This document shows, piece by piece, positions 16,658 to 26,378 of a DNA stretch of 64,000 nt (within the stretch, counting starts at the first letter, position 1; each line of letters opens with the position of its first letter). Where the stretch lies: contig JAIKWF010000024.1 of the NCBI GenBank assembly GCA_024685005.1, forward strand, positions 33,220 to 97,219. Direction: 5' to 3'. The notes beneath the pieces were generated by a model. That model was not told the DNA's origin, searched no databases, and worked only from the letters and a program-made list of their open reading frames with translations. The stretch comes from Lachnospiraceae bacterium. Its GTDB lineage: Bacteria; Bacillota; Clostridia; Lachnospirales; Lachnospiraceae. Made by a program: the position numbers and the translations under genes.

Positions 16658-18718
16658 ATGAATGATGAATTATATCTTCTGGCAAAGGAAAGGCTTTCGG
16701 AGCTTCATGAGGAAGAGATCGTAAGCATGCCCTATCGTTCCTTTTTCCGGAGAACCGCTTTTTTCCTGCTGGAGCTTTGCAGGATCGGCGAGGAGATAGA
16801 AACAGAAAGTGATAAATGGAGTCTTTCCGACTGGAGAAATGTAAACGTACTTTTGTATGCGGATATCCGCGGCGAGCTGTATGAAGCAAGCTTTGCCAAC
16901 CCGGATTTTGCAGTCAGTACGGTAGGGAAAAAGTTCGGAACCTTCTTTTCTTTTATTTATATGCAGATGCGAAGCTGCATCCCTGATGTTTTTGAAGGAA
17001 ACAGGGACAGACTTCTTCGGCATATCCATTATTTCCTGGGGCTGTATTCCACTTTTTGCGAGGCAGCACAGGAGAAAAAAACAGAGCCTGACTTTGAGAC
17101 CGTCCGGGACGGTTTGATCGATTTCGTTCTTTATCTGTATGAAGAAGAGGCAAATGACAACGTTCTTTCCAAAGTAGATCCGGATCAGGATTTTGCTTAC
17201 CGGATCATTATGGAGTCTGATTTTGCCGATCTGTCATATCTGTATCGATTCGGGGAATACATTTCCGAAGACGTTTGCAAAACCGCAACTTACATCGGTT
17301 CACTTCCCGAGGAAACCCTGCGTCTTATGGCTGATACCTATACGGAGGGCTATCGCATCGGTTTTGAAAAGGCGGGTAAGGACCTTTCCAAAAAAGGAGC
17401 CGTGCAGATCATTTATCCTCTGGGATTTGAGCCTATGATAAAGTTAGCAATAGCTAATTTTAAAGAGATGGGACTTCGCCCTGTGATCCGCAGGGAAACT
17501 GTCAGCCTTACGGAAAAACGCTATGGTTCTTCCTACGGCTATTACAGTGAGAACCCTAACAGACAGTGCGAATATGATCACAGAGAAGATGCGGCCTTTT
17601 TCCTGAACAAAAAAGTGTGCGAAAAGAGACTGCAGTTTTTGAAGGCGGCCTTTGAAGAGCATAAAGAAAAATCCCGCGCCGTGGCAGGACCTGCGGTGGT
17701 GGAAACTTTCGGCGAGGAGTTGTTTCATCCGGTGAACAAAAAAACCGCGGCGGCCTTTAACGAAAAGCAAAGAGATCTGGAAGCCTCCTATTATTCCGAG
17801 GCGGCGGCCATTACGAATAAGTATATTCCGGGGGATGAGAGAAGCTTTACCATTATCGCATTTCCCCTGCCCCAGATCGGGGAAGAGTATCCTAAGATCA
17901 TGGAAGATGTGATCAGGCTCAATACTCTGGACTGGCGTCTTTATGAAAAGATCCAGCAGACCATGATCGACAGTCTGGATACATGTAATGCGGTATACAT
18001 CAAAGGAAAAGACGGAAACGAGACGGATCTTCGCCTCAGCCTGATCCCCCTTTCGGATCCGGAAAAAGAGACCATTTTTGAAAACTGTGTGGCGGATGTA
18101 AACATCCCTGTGGGAGAAGTCTTTACCTCACCTGTTTTGGCAGGCACCAACGGTGTGCTCCATGTAAAGAGAGTCTTTTTGAACGGACTGGAATACAGGG
18201 ATCTTCGCTTTACCATCAAAGAGGGCCGGGTAGTAGATTACGGCTGTGCTAATTTTGAGAGCGAGGAAGAATGCAGAACCCTCATCGAGAGTCGGATCCT
18301 GCATCATCATAAAAATGTTCCCCTGGGGGAACTGGCCATCGGCACCAACACAACGGCTTACAAAATGGCAAAAGAATATGACATTGAGGATAAGCTTCCC
18401 ATTCTTATCGCGGAAAAAACGGGGCCCCATATTGCAATCGGGGATACCTGCTATTCCTACAATGAAGACATGAAGGTATACAATACCGACGGCAAAGAGA
18501 TCATCGCCAGAGACAATGAGATTTCCATTTTACGGAAAAGTGAAGATGAGAGTCAGCGGAAAAAAGCATATTATCATTGCCATACCGATGTGACGATTCC
18601 TTACGAGGAACTGGCCGTATTATACGGTGAAACGAAGGACGGGCAGCGCATCACCATATTGGAAGACGGAAGATTTGTTCTTCCCGGTACGGAAGAACTG
18701 AATAAACCCTTAGACTGA
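16658..18718 (+). CDS. M29-type aminopeptidase with long N-terminal extension
   Basis: 686 residues. The C-terminal half matches M29 (AmpS/aminopeptidase T) metallopeptidases: 'NIPVGEVFTSP' and 'LGELAIGTNTTAY' carry the two metal-binding Glu, 'TGPHIAIGDTCYS' a His, and the terminal 'YHCHTDVTIPY' the His-x-Asp pair. Known members are around 370-410 residues; here about 280 extra residues precede the domain, mostly helical and of no family I know. No signal peptide, so a cytoplasmic peptidase removing N-terminal residues is likely. Its reading frame begins 3 bases after the small membrane protein. Specificity cannot be given. Confidence 0.8.
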   Translation: MNDELYLLAKERLSELHEEEIVSMPYRSFFRRTAFFLLELCRIGEEIETESDKWSLSDWRNVNVLLYADIRGELYEASFANPDFAVSTVGKKFGTFFSFIYMQMRSCIPDVFEGNRDRLLRHIHYFLGLYSTFCEAAQEKKTEPDFETVRDGLIDFVLYLYEEEANDNVLSKVDPDQDFAYRIIMESDFADLSYLYRFGEYISEDVCKTATYIGSLPEETLRLMADTYTEGYRIGFEKAGKDLSKKGAVQIIYPLGFEPMIKLAIANFKEMGLRPVIRRETVSLTEKRYGSSYGYYSENPNRQCEYDHREDAAFFLNKKVCEKRLQFLKAAFEEHKEKSRAVAGPAVVETFGEELFHPVNKKTAAAFNEKQRDLEASYYSEAAAITNKYIPGDERSFTIIAFPLPQIGEEYPKIMEDVIRLNTLDWRLYEKIQQTMIDSLDTCNAVYIKGKDGNETDLRLSLIPLSDPEKETIFENCVADVNIPVGEVFTSPVLAGTNGVLHVKRVFLNGLEYRDLRFTIKEGRVVDYGCANFESEEECRTLIESRILHHHKNVPLGELAIGTNTTAYKMAKEYDIEDKLPILIAEKTGPHIAIGDTCYSYNEDMKVYNTDGKEIIARDNEISILRKSEDESQRKKAYYHCHTDVTIPYEELAVLYGETKDGQRITILEDGRFVLPGTEELNKPLD

Positions 18719-18781
18719 TCCGAAGCTCCGACAGAGCGGGATCAGGCCTACGGGAAACAGCAGTAAAAAGGAGGAAACAAA

Positions 18782-19288
18782 ATGGCACAGGTTGGTATTA
18801 TCATGGGATCCGATTCGGATATGCCCGTTATGCGAAAGGCAGCGGACGTCTTAAAGGAGCTGGGAGTTACGTTTGATATGCATATCATTTCGGCGCACAG
18901 GGAGCCGGATGTATTTTTTGAGTATGCAAAGGGTGCGGAAGAGGCAGGATATAAGGTGATCATTGCCGGCGCCGGAATGGCAGCCCATCTTCCGGGGATG
19001 TGTGCGGCGATTTTCCCCATGCCGGTCATTGGTGTGCCTATGCATACCACTTCCCTGGGAGGAAGAGATTCCCTTTATTCCATCGTGCAGATGCCTTCCG
19101 GCATTCCCGTTGCAACGGTGGCCATCGGCGGAGGCGCCAATGCGGGAATTCTTGCAGCCAAGATCCTGGCAACATCCGACAGCGAACTTCTTTCCCGTCT
19201 GAAAGAATATACAAAAGGCATGAAGGAAGCGGTACAAAAAAAAGATGCTGCCCTGCAGGATACGGGATACGAAAATTACGGAAAATAA
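18782..19288 (+). CDS. purE: N5-carboxyaminoimidazole ribonucleotide mutase (class I PurE)
   Basis: 168 residues; isomerises N5-CAIR to CAIR in purine synthesis. 'IIMGSDSDMPVM', 'IISAHREPD' and 'AGAGMAAHLPGM' are the PurE active-site segments, with 'SLYSIVQMPSGIPVATVAIG' further on. The AAHLPGM form is class I, which normally needs PurK; no purK is in the window. AAGGAGG lies upstream of ATG 18782. It starts the purE-purM-purD cluster. No guanine/adenine riboswitch fits in the 63 bases before it. Confidence 0.96.
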   Translation: MAQVGIIMGSDSDMPVMRKAADVLKELGVTFDMHIISAHREPDVFFEYAKGAEEAGYKVIIAGAGMAAHLPGMCAAIFPMPVIGVPMHTTSLGGRDSLYSIVQMPSGIPVATVAIGGGANAGILAAKILATSDSELLSRLKEYTKGMKEAVQKKDAALQDTGYENYGK

Positions 19289-19329
19289 GCACAAGCTAAC
19301 TTTTTAACCAGACAAAAAGGAGAAAAAAG

Positions 19330-20355
19330 ATGGATTACAAAAAAGCAGGTGTGGATATCGAAGCAGGATATCGCAGTGTGGAACTGATCAAAGAATCGGT
19401 GAAAAAAACCATACGTCCCGAGGTGTTGGGAGGTATCGGCGGATTCGCCGGCGCCTTTGATCTTTCCGGGATCAAGAAGATGGAAGATCCGGTGCTTCTG
19501 TCCGGAACGGACGGATGCGGCACCAAAGTGAAGCTGGCTTTTCTGATGGACAAGCATGATACCATCGGTATTGACTGCGTTGCCATGTGTGTAAATGACA
19601 TCGCCTGCAGCGGTGGAGAGCCCCTCTTTTTCCTGGATTATATTGCCTGCGGAAAAAATGAGCCGGAAAAGATCGCAGCTATCGTATCCGGTGTGGCTGA
19701 AGGGTGCCTCCAGTCCGGCGCTGCCCTTGTGGGAGGCGAGACAGCAGAGCATCCGGGGCTGATGCCGGAAGATGAATATGACCTGGCGGGATTTGCCGTA
19801 GGTGTGGTTGATAAAAAAGAAATGATCACGGGAGCATCCATTGCCCCGGGAGATGTGCTGATCGGACTTCCTTCTTCCGGTGTGCACTCCAACGGCTTTT
19901 CTCTGGTCCGGAAAGTATTTGAAATGACAAAAGAGAATCTGGAGACTGTATACGATGAGCTGGGAGATACCTTGGGCAACGTACTTTTGGCGCCCACAAA
20001 GATCTACGTGAAGGCCCTGCGCTCCATCAAAGAAGCAGGCATCACCCTGAAGGGATGCAGCCATATTACGGGCGGCGGTTTTTACGAGAACATTCCCCGT
20101 ATGCTGCCGGATGGTGTGAAGGCAGTGGTTAAAAAGGACAGCTATCCTGTTCCTCCCATCTTCCCGCTGATGGCCGCAAAAGGGAACATCGAAGAACAGA
20201 TGATGTACAATACCTTTAACATGGGCCTGGGAATGGTGCTTTGCGTGGATGCGGCAGATGCGGACAAGACGCTGGCTGCTTTGGAACAGGCAGGAGAGAA
20301 GGCTTATATTGTGGGCAGTATCGAAAGCGGTGAAAAGTGTGCCCAGCTGGTCTGA
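19330..20355 (+). CDS. purM: Phosphoribosylformylglycinamidine cyclo-ligase (AIR synthetase)
   Basis: 341 residues; ATP-dependent ring closure of FGAM to AIR, the substrate of the PurK/PurE pair. '[16 protein letters not shown]', '[20 protein letters not shown]' and '[13 protein letters not shown]' are PurM signatures, and '[16 protein letters not shown]' lies in the C-terminal domain. Full length. AAAAGGAG precedes ATG 19330. Located 41 bases after purE and 77 before purD. Confidence 0.97.
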   Translation: MDYKKAGVDIEAGYRSVELIKESVKKTIRPEVLGGIGGFAGAFDLSGIKKMEDPVLLSGTDGCGTKVKLAFLMDKHDTIGIDCVAMCVNDIACSGGEPLFFLDYIACGKNEPEKIAAIVSGVAEGCLQSGAALVGGETAEHPGLMPEDEYDLAGFAVGVVDKKEMITGASIAPGDVLIGLPSSGVHSNGFSLVRKVFEMTKENLETVYDELGDTLGNVLLAPTKIYVKALRSIKEAGITLKGCSHITGGGFYENIPRMLPDGVKAVVKKDSYPVPPIFPLMAAKGNIEEQMMYNTFNMGLGMVLCVDAADADKTLAALEQAGEKAYIVGSIESGEKCAQLV

Positions 20356-20432
20356 AGAAGGCAGCGCGGCAGTAAACAGATGACAGATACGTGATGCTCC
20401 GGGCAGAGCGTGAAACAGGCAGGAGGAGAAAA

Positions 20433-21704
20433 ATGAAAGTACTGATCGTAGGCGGCGGCGGAAGAGAACACGCCATTGCAGCCAGCGTTAAAAAAAGCTC
20501 CAGAGTAGATAAGATCTATTGCGCTCCGGGAAATGCAGGCATAGCACAGATCGCAGAGTGCGTTCCCATCGGCGTGATGGAGTTTGACAAACTGGTAAAC
20601 TTTGCCAAAGAAAAAGAGATCGATCTGACCATCATCGGTCCCGATGATCCTCTGGTTGCAGGTGTTGTGGATCCTTTTGAAGCAGCGGGCCTGAGAGTTT
20701 TCGGACCGAGAAAGAATGCTGCTATATTAGAGGGCAGCAAGGCTTTTTCCAAGGATCTTATGAAAAAATATGAGATTCCCACTGCGGCATATGAGACCTT
20801 TGATGATCCGAAACAGGCCATGGCCTATCTGGAAACGGCAGATTATCCCATCGTATTAAAGGCAGACGGTCTAGCTTTGGGAAAAGGCGTATTGATCTGC
20901 AATACAAAGCAGGAAGCCATGGACGGTGTTAAGAGCATCATGGAGGATAAGAAGTTCGGAGATGCGGGAAACCGTATGGTTGTGGAAGAATTCATGACGG
21001 GACGTGAGGTATCGGTACTGACCTTTGTGGACGGCAAGACCGTTCGGGTAATGTCCTCCGCCCAGGATCACAAGCGTGCAAAAGACGGAGATCAGGGTCT
21101 GAATACGGGCGGTATGGGAACCTTTTCACCCAGCCCCTTCTATACGCCCGAGATCGATGCTTTTTGCAAAGAGCATATTTTCCAAAAGACCGTGGACGCC
21201 ATGAGAGCGGAAGGCAGAGAGTTTAAGGGCATCATCTTCTTCGGTCTGATGCTGACAGAAAAAGGCCCCAAGGTTTTGGAATACAATGCAAGATTCGGCG
21301 ATCCGGAAGCACAGGTGGTGCTGCCGAGACTGGAAAACGACATCATCGATGTGGTGGAAGCCTGCATTGACGGCCGTCTGGATCAGATGGAAGTTACCTT
21401 TACCGACAATGCCGCTGTCTGCGTTGTGCTGGCAAGTGACGGTTATCCCGTTTCCTATGAAAAGGGCTATCCCATCGAAGGTCTCTCAGCCTTCGACGGT
21501 AAGGAAGATTATTTCTGCTTCCACGCAGGCACCGCAGAAAAAGACGGAAAGATCGTTACAAACGGAGGAAGGGTTTTGGGCATCACCGCTACAGGGGATG
21601 ATCTGAAAACAGCCCGCCGGAAAGCATATGAAGCAACGGAGTGGGTATCCTTCGACAACAAATATAAGAGAAACGATATCGGAAAAGCCATCGACGAGTG
21701 CTGA
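20433..21704 (+). CDS. purD: Phosphoribosylamine-glycine ligase (GAR synthetase)
   Basis: 423-residue ATP-grasp ligase joining phosphoribosylamine and glycine. 'VLIVGGGGREHAIA' opens the N-terminal domain. 'PIVLKADGLALGKGV' and 'VVEEFMTGREVSVL' are ATP-grasp elements, and 'EYNARFGDPEAQVVL' carries metal-binding residues. ATG 20433 has AGGAGG just upstream; a longer frame from 20391 has no ribosome site or conserved content. Its substrate would be the product of a working PurF, which makes the defective PurF-like gene at 10165 notable: a true purF must lie elsewhere. Confidence 0.97.
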   Translation: MKVLIVGGGGREHAIAASVKKSSRVDKIYCAPGNAGIAQIAECVPIGVMEFDKLVNFAKEKEIDLTIIGPDDPLVAGVVDPFEAAGLRVFGPRKNAAILEGSKAFSKDLMKKYEIPTAAYETFDDPKQAMAYLETADYPIVLKADGLALGKGVLICNTKQEAMDGVKSIMEDKKFGDAGNRMVVEEFMTGREVSVLTFVDGKTVRVMSSAQDHKRAKDGDQGLNTGGMGTFSPSPFYTPEIDAFCKEHIFQKTVDAMRAEGREFKGIIFFGLMLTEKGPKVLEYNARFGDPEAQVVLPRLENDIIDVVEACIDGRLDQMEVTFTDNAAVCVVLASDGYPVSYEKGYPIEGLSAFDGKEDYFCFHAGTAEKDGKIVTNGGRVLGITATGDDLKTARRKAYEATEWVSFDNKYKRNDIGKAIDEC

Positions 21705-21803
21705 TGTTTACATAAAGAAAAAATGCAAGTTATCTTTCATGCGTAAAAAGTCGGAAAAACCGTGGAAATTCCGAGAAAAATATCTCGAAAGGGCATCTTT
21801 TGG

Positions 21804-21832
21804 TTGACGTAATATATCTCCCATAGTATGAT
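21804..21832 (+). promoter_or_regulatory. Promoter of the cell-wall glucosaminidase gene
   Basis: TTGACG (21804-21809), 17 bases, TATGAT (21827-21832); start of transcription near 21839, 77 bases before the ATG. Confidence 0.75.
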
Positions 21833-21915
21833 AAGCATGGATTGTTATGTTAATTATGAATGAAATCCTGCAGAATACGAAAGAGTTGAAATCAGTGAAT
21901 CAGAGGGAGAATATC

Positions 21916-23985
21916 ATGGTGTCGATCAAAAACAGGTGTAGTTTGCGTGGGCTCAGTCGTCTGACCGGTTTCTGTATGGCAGCTTTTCTGCTGTCGGGAA
22001 TAGGCAGGGCGGAGGCACTTGCTTCCATTGGAACGGGCGTGATCACCGCAGATCAGGTGAATGTGCGATCCGATGCGGGCGTGCAGGCAGGGAAAGTAGC
22101 CACACTTCCTATGGGAACCCAGACAGTGATCGATTCCGTTAAGGCGGATCCCAGCGGAAAGTACTGGTATCAGCTTTCTTTTGTATTAGACGGAAAGACA
22201 TATACAGGTTACGTGCTGGGAGACTATGTGAAATATTCCGCACCTGAAAACACAGCGGACCAGGCAAAGCAGGAAAAGAAGAAAAAGAAGAAGAAAAAAG
22301 ACAAAAACGCCACCACCGATGTGGCAGTTGATGCCCAGGGAGAGGTGACGGAAGTTGCCGTACCCGCGGAGATCGTCCAGGCGGTAGCGGCAGCCGAAGA
22401 GAGCAGACAGAAGAAAGAAAAAGAAAAGAAGAACAAAACCGAAGAGGCAGACACCCAGAATGCCGAAACCGGTTTTTACAAAGGACAGAAGGCTCTGGCT
22501 GTGGGAGATCAGATCCGGGTCAGAAAATCGCCTGTTACAGGAGATACGGTAGGGTATCTTAAGAAGGATAAAAAAGTCACCTTAAAGAAAATGGAGACTG
22601 CATCCGACGGAAATGTATGGTATAAGGTTAAATACAAAGAAAACGGAGTATCCGTCACAGGATATGTAAGATCCGATTTCCTTGCGCCCCAGCCTAAGAA
22701 GGGGACCACGGAGAAGGCGTCCGAAACGGAAAGCGTTGAAATGAGCGATGCCGAGTTTGAGGATTACATGAACAGACAGGGCTTCCCGGAAGGCTACAAA
22801 TCCGGACTTCGGACCCTGCATGCTGCCCATCCGAACTGGACCTTTGTGGCAGTGGGAACAGGACTTGACTGGAATGAAGCGCTGAATGCGGAAAGTAAAG
22901 TGGGTCTGAATCTGGTATCGGCCGGTGCCATTGCATCCTGGAAATCCACGGATACGGCGGCCTATAACTGGAAGAAAAATACCTGGTATACCTTTGACGG
23001 CGGCAGCTGGGTAGCGGCATCACCGGCGCTGATCGCATACTATATGGATCCCCGGAACTTTTTATCGGATCCCCAGATCTATCAGTTTGAATCCCTTGAG
23101 TATCATGAGTATCAAAATGAGACCGGGGTGAAGAACCTGCTGGCGGGAACCTTTATGAAGGGGAAATATAAAGAAGCGGACGGAACCAAGCGCTCCTATG
23201 CCGAGACCTTTACCCAGGTTGGAAAACAGGTGGCGGTAAATCCCTATCATTTGGCAGCAAGATGCTATCAGGAGCAGGGAGCAGGCACCAGCGATTCTGT
23301 TTCCGGCTCTGTTCCGGGATTTGAGGGTATTTACAATTACTTCAATATCGGAGCCTATGCTTCCGGCGGAAACACGCCCACCAGACAGGGCCTGATCTAT
23401 GCATCCTCTTCCTGTGAGGGAGCGGCCAATTACGAAAGGCCCTGGAACAGCCGTTATCAGTCTATTTTGGGCGGCGCGACCTATCTTGCGGAGAAGTACA
23501 TAAAAGTGGGGCAGAACACCCTGTATTTCCAGAAGTTTAACGTGGTCAATCGAAAGAACGGCCTTTACAAGCATCAGTATATGGGCAATGTACAGGCGGC
23601 TTCCAGCGAAGCGGCAAGAATGTGCAAGGCCTATGAAGGAAACGACACAGCTCTGGTATTTTACATTCCGGTATATAAGAATATGCCGAAGGAAGTATGT
23701 GCTAAACCCGGAGCAGATCAGAATCCCAACGATTATCTTTCCGGTCTTTCCGTGGAAGGGTTTGAGATTTCGCCTGCCTTTGACGGAGCGAAAAGCGAAT
23801 ATTCCCTGACGGTGAAAAAGAAAGTGGAAAGTGTTGTGATCGCGGCAACACCCGCAGCAGCTACGTCCACCGTTTCCGGAACGGGAGAGGTTTCCCTTGA
23901 GAGGGGAGAAAACAAGATTGTGATCACCTGTCGCTCTGCGGCAGGGTCAAGCAGAGAATATACTTTGACGATCAAAAGAAAATAA
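21916..23985 (+). CDS. Secreted SH3b / beta-N-acetylglucosaminidase with cadherin-like domain
   Basis: 689 residues. Signal peptide (about 1-37, ending 'GRAEALAS'), then two bacterial SH3 domains (about 38-115 and 195-260). These are joined by a Lys-rich linker with a run of eight Lys. A GH73-type (LytD-like) glucosaminidase domain covers about 275-600, with 'NPYHLAARCYQEQGAGTS' and 'YNYFNIGAYASGG' typical of that family. A cadherin-like beta-sandwich (PF12733-like, 'YLSGLSVEGFEISPAFDG') closes the protein. It should cleave peptidoglycan glycan strands outside the cell. ATG 21916 has AGAGGGAG upstream; earlier in-frame ATGs lack one and would precede the signal peptide. The next gene shares the cadherin-like domain, suggesting the two act together. 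Confidence 0.88.
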   Translation: MVSIKNRCSLRGLSRLTGFCMAAFLLSGIGRAEALASIGTGVITADQVNVRSDAGVQAGKVATLPMGTQTVIDSVKADPSGKYWYQLSFVLDGKTYTGYVLGDYVKYSAPENTADQAKQEKKKKKKKKDKNATTDVAVDAQGEVTEVAVPAEIVQAVAAAEESRQKKEKEKKNKTEEADTQNAETGFYKGQKALAVGDQIRVRKSPVTGDTVGYLKKDKKVTLKKMETASDGNVWYKVKYKENGVSVTGYVRSDFLAPQPKKGTTEKASETESVEMSDAEFEDYMNRQGFPEGYKSGLRTLHAAHPNWTFVAVGTGLDWNEALNAESKVGLNLVSAGAIASWKSTDTAAYNWKKNTWYTFDGGSWVAASPALIAYYMDPRNFLSDPQIYQFESLEYHEYQNETGVKNLLAGTFMKGKYKEADGTKRSYAETFTQVGKQVAVNPYHLAARCYQEQGAGTSDSVSGSVPGFEGIYNYFNIGAYASGGNTPTRQGLIYASSSCEGAANYERPWNSRYQSILGGATYLAEKYIKVGQNTLYFQKFNVVNRKNGLYKHQYMGNVQAASSEAARMCKAYEGNDTALVFYIPVYKNMPKEVCAKPGADQNPNDYLSGLSVEGFEISPAFDGAKSEYSLTVKKKVESVVIAATPAAATSTVSGTGEVSLERGENKIVITCRSAAGSSREYTLTIKRK

Positions 23986-24008
23986 GTCGATCAAAAAAGG
24001 AGAACATC

Positions 24009-26312
24009 ATGAGTAAGAACAAAATCCGTGTCATCTTCGGAAAGAAAGCATTCGCAGGAATCCTTACGGCAGGTCTTTGCGTCCTGGGCGCTGCAAATGT
24101 ATTTGCGGCAGGAACGGTCAGCGTGACCGCATCCAAAGCAAACGCATCGGTTTCGGAACAGATTACCGTAAATGTACAGACTTCACAGCCGGAGGATCCG
24201 GCTACACCGCCTCAGATCTCGGTAAATTATGATCCGGCGGTATTGCAGTTTGATTCCTGTGATGTGGAATACGGCGGAGGAGAAGGCGGACTTGTTACCC
24301 TGACGGGAACCGGCGGCAATATCACCTTTACCGCACTTTCAGCAGGAAGCGCCAGCATCAATGCGGAAGCCATCATCGATGATGACGGAAACAATCCGGC
24401 AACCGGAAGTGCATCCGTTACCGTAGGCGACGGGGCAGCAGCAGAGGCAGATACGGCAGCAGCCGGAGCGGCAGCGACCAAGGCAACCCTGAAGGGTCTT
24501 GCCATTGATCCCGGTGTTCTCTCTCCCGCATTTACGCCGGAGAATACCCAGTATACCATTACGATCCCGGAAGGCGTGACCGATATCACCGTCAGCGGCG
24601 GCGTATCCGATCCTTCTTCCCAGATCACACAGGCAACCGGTTTTAAAGGCCTTGGAGACGGAGAAAGCCAGGCTGTCATTATCGTGACCGCAGCAGACGG
24701 CTCCACACTGGAGTATCATTTTAATGTGGTTCACGGCGATGTGGAAGCAGCCAAGGCAGCACTTTCCGCAGAAGAGGCGACGACGCCTGAGACCCAGAGT
24801 ACGGAGCAGACGGAAGCTGCTGAGACTCCTGCAGGTTCCATGAGCGCAGGAGCAGGATTGGGAACCGATGCCATCACCAGCAATAATATGACCATTCTCA
24901 TCGGCCAGAATTCCTATACCATTCAGCCGGTGATCCCCGACGATATGGTTCCCGAAGGGGCAACCAAAACCTCTATTACTTACGCAGACCAGAATATCGA
25001 GGCCATCACACTGTCAGGAGGAGCACTTACCCTTGTTACTGCAAAGTCCAGCACCGACGGCAGCGATAAACTGTTTTTGTATGATGCATCCCAGAACACA
25101 TTCCAGGGATTTGTAACCATCATGGCGGCAAACGGAAGCTACATCGTTCCCGTGGCACTGCCCGCATCCCTGCCGGATGGCTTTGTGGTTGAGGGAACCG
25201 AGATCGGCGGCTCCTATATCACCTGCGGGAAGCTGAAGGATTCCAGCGTTCAGCAGAGAGAAAACGTTTGTCTGTTATATGCCATGGATCAGGATCAGAA
25301 TCAGGATTACTATCTCTATGATCTTTCCGGCGGCGGCTATGTACATTTCCTGAATACGGGATCTTCCTACGGAGCAGCCAAGGGATTCTCCAAGCGTGCC
25401 ATCGCTATCATCGCACTGCTGGCGGTAATGCTCTTTATCAGCATCATCATTATGCTTGTTATGGCTCTTAAGAGAGGAGAGGATGTAACCCTTCTTGACG
25501 AAGAGGAGCCGGAAGAGCCCATAGAGGAAGATCTGTTTGAAAAACCCAGAAAGAAAAAGGTGGCCCGCATTGAGCCGGAAGAAGAGCCCCAGGCACCTGC
25601 CAGAAGCACGGTGAAAAAGAAAAAGAGACCTGTGGTAAAGGAAGTGGTGGAAGATCCTTATGATGAGGATGTTGAGCCTGAATACGATGACGATATGGAA
25701 GAGGAACCGATAAGAAAGCCGGCTCCCAGAAAGAAAAAAACCGTTAAGACCGAAGTGGAGGAACTGGCGGAAAAATCCATGCCGGAGCCCACTGTAAAGA
25801 AGGTAAAAAGAGCGCCCAGACCGGCAGCGGAAGAAGCACCGGAGAGTGAGCAGGAAGCAGCACCCCAGCCGGCACCCACAGTAAAGAAAGTTAAGGCTCC
25901 CCGTCCGGAGAAGCCGGTTTATACAGAGGAGACGGATGACGATTTTGATATCGATCGTGAGATCTCCGCTATGAAGGAAAAAGCCGTACAGAAAAATGCA
26001 ACGGCAAGGATCGCCAATGTAGAGGCAAACCTGAAAAAGCAGGGTGTTACCAGAACAGTTATGCCGGAAGGATCCGAAGCTGCGGTAAGACCGAAAAAAC
26101 CTGTTAAAAGACCGGAGTCAAAAAACGGAAAAACCATTCGTCCTCAAACAGGGGAGAGCGGACAGGCCAGAGTGAAGGTGACCAAAAAGGTGACGGAAAA
26201 AGGCGTGACCTATACCACGGGCAAGATCCCCATTACCGTAGTTGAGGCTGAAAAGAGCCAGGATGCGGAACGCTCAAGTGTACCCATCTTTACCTTAGGG
26301 GATGATGAATGA
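24009..26312 (+). CDS. Cohesin-like surface protein with membrane anchor and charged cytoplasmic tail
   Basis: 767 residues. A signal peptide (about 1-33, 'AANVFAAG') precedes a cohesin-like beta domain (about 35-150, 'VNYDPAVLQFDSCDVEYGGG'). A cadherin-like sandwich (about 157-245, 'LSPAFTPENTQYTITIPEG') and a third beta-rich region (about 290-450) follow. A membrane helix sits at about 462-486 ('AIIALLAVMLFISIIIMLVM'). The last 280 residues are inside the cell: acidic clusters ('LLDEEEPEEPIEEDLFEK') alternate with repeated 'TVKKKKRP', 'TVKKVKRA' and 'TVKKVKAP' motifs. It starts 23 bases after the glucosaminidase gene. A role linking the wall to a cytoplasmic partner is inference; a dockerin partner is not seen. 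Confidence 0.78.
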   Translation: MSKNKIRVIFGKKAFAGILTAGLCVLGAANVFAAGTVSVTASKANASVSEQITVNVQTSQPEDPATPPQISVNYDPAVLQFDSCDVEYGGGEGGLVTLTGTGGNITFTALSAGSASINAEAIIDDDGNNPATGSASVTVGDGAAAEADTAAAGAAATKATLKGLAIDPGVLSPAFTPENTQYTITIPEGVTDITVSGGVSDPSSQITQATGFKGLGDGESQAVIIVTAADGSTLEYHFNVVHGDVEAAKAALSAEEATTPETQSTEQTEAAETPAGSMSAGAGLGTDAITSNNMTILIGQNSYTIQPVIPDDMVPEGATKTSITYADQNIEAITLSGGALTLVTAKSSTDGSDKLFLYDASQNTFQGFVTIMAANGSYIVPVALPASLPDGFVVEGTEIGGSYITCGKLKDSSVQQRENVCLLYAMDQDQNQDYYLYDLSGGGYVHFLNTGSSYGAAKGFSKRAIAIIALLAVMLFISIIIMLVMALKRGEDVTLLDEEEPEEPIEEDLFEKPRKKKVARIEPEEEPQAPARSTVKKKKRPVVKEVVEDPYDEDVEPEYDDDMEEEPIRKPAPRKKKTVKTEVEELAEKSMPEPTVKKVKRAPRPAAEEAPESEQEAAPQPAPTVKKVKAPRPEKPVYTEETDDDFDIDREISAMKEKAVQKNATARIANVEANLKKQGVTRTVMPEGSEAAVRPKKPVKRPESKNGKTIRPQTGESGQARVKVTKKVTEKGVTYTTGKIPITVVEAEKSQDAERSSVPIFTLGDDE

Positions 26313-26325
26313 TCCCCGGTTTGAA

Positions 26326-26363
26326 TTGACAAGATGGTACTCCTGTTATAGACTTGATATAAC
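26326..26363 (+). promoter_or_regulatory. Promoter with palindromic operator for the GntR-clpC operon
   Basis: TTGACA (26326-26331), 17 bases, TAGACT (26349-26354). A perfect inverted repeat GTTATA-7-TATAAC (26345-26363) covers the -10. Its position just before a YtrA-type GntR gene argues for autorepression. No CtsR-type GGTCAAA repeats are present. Confidence 0.65.
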
Positions 26364-26378
26364 AGAGGTGATGGGAAA

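Noticed and set aside
22276..22306. Slip-prone A/G tract as a phase-variation switch in the glucosaminidase gene
   Set aside because: It encodes a Lys linker in frame with mixed AAG/AAA codons; no pure homopolymer long enough to argue for switching.
26313..26378. CtsR operator before clpC
   Set aside because: No GGTCAAA tandem heptads; a different palindrome is present.
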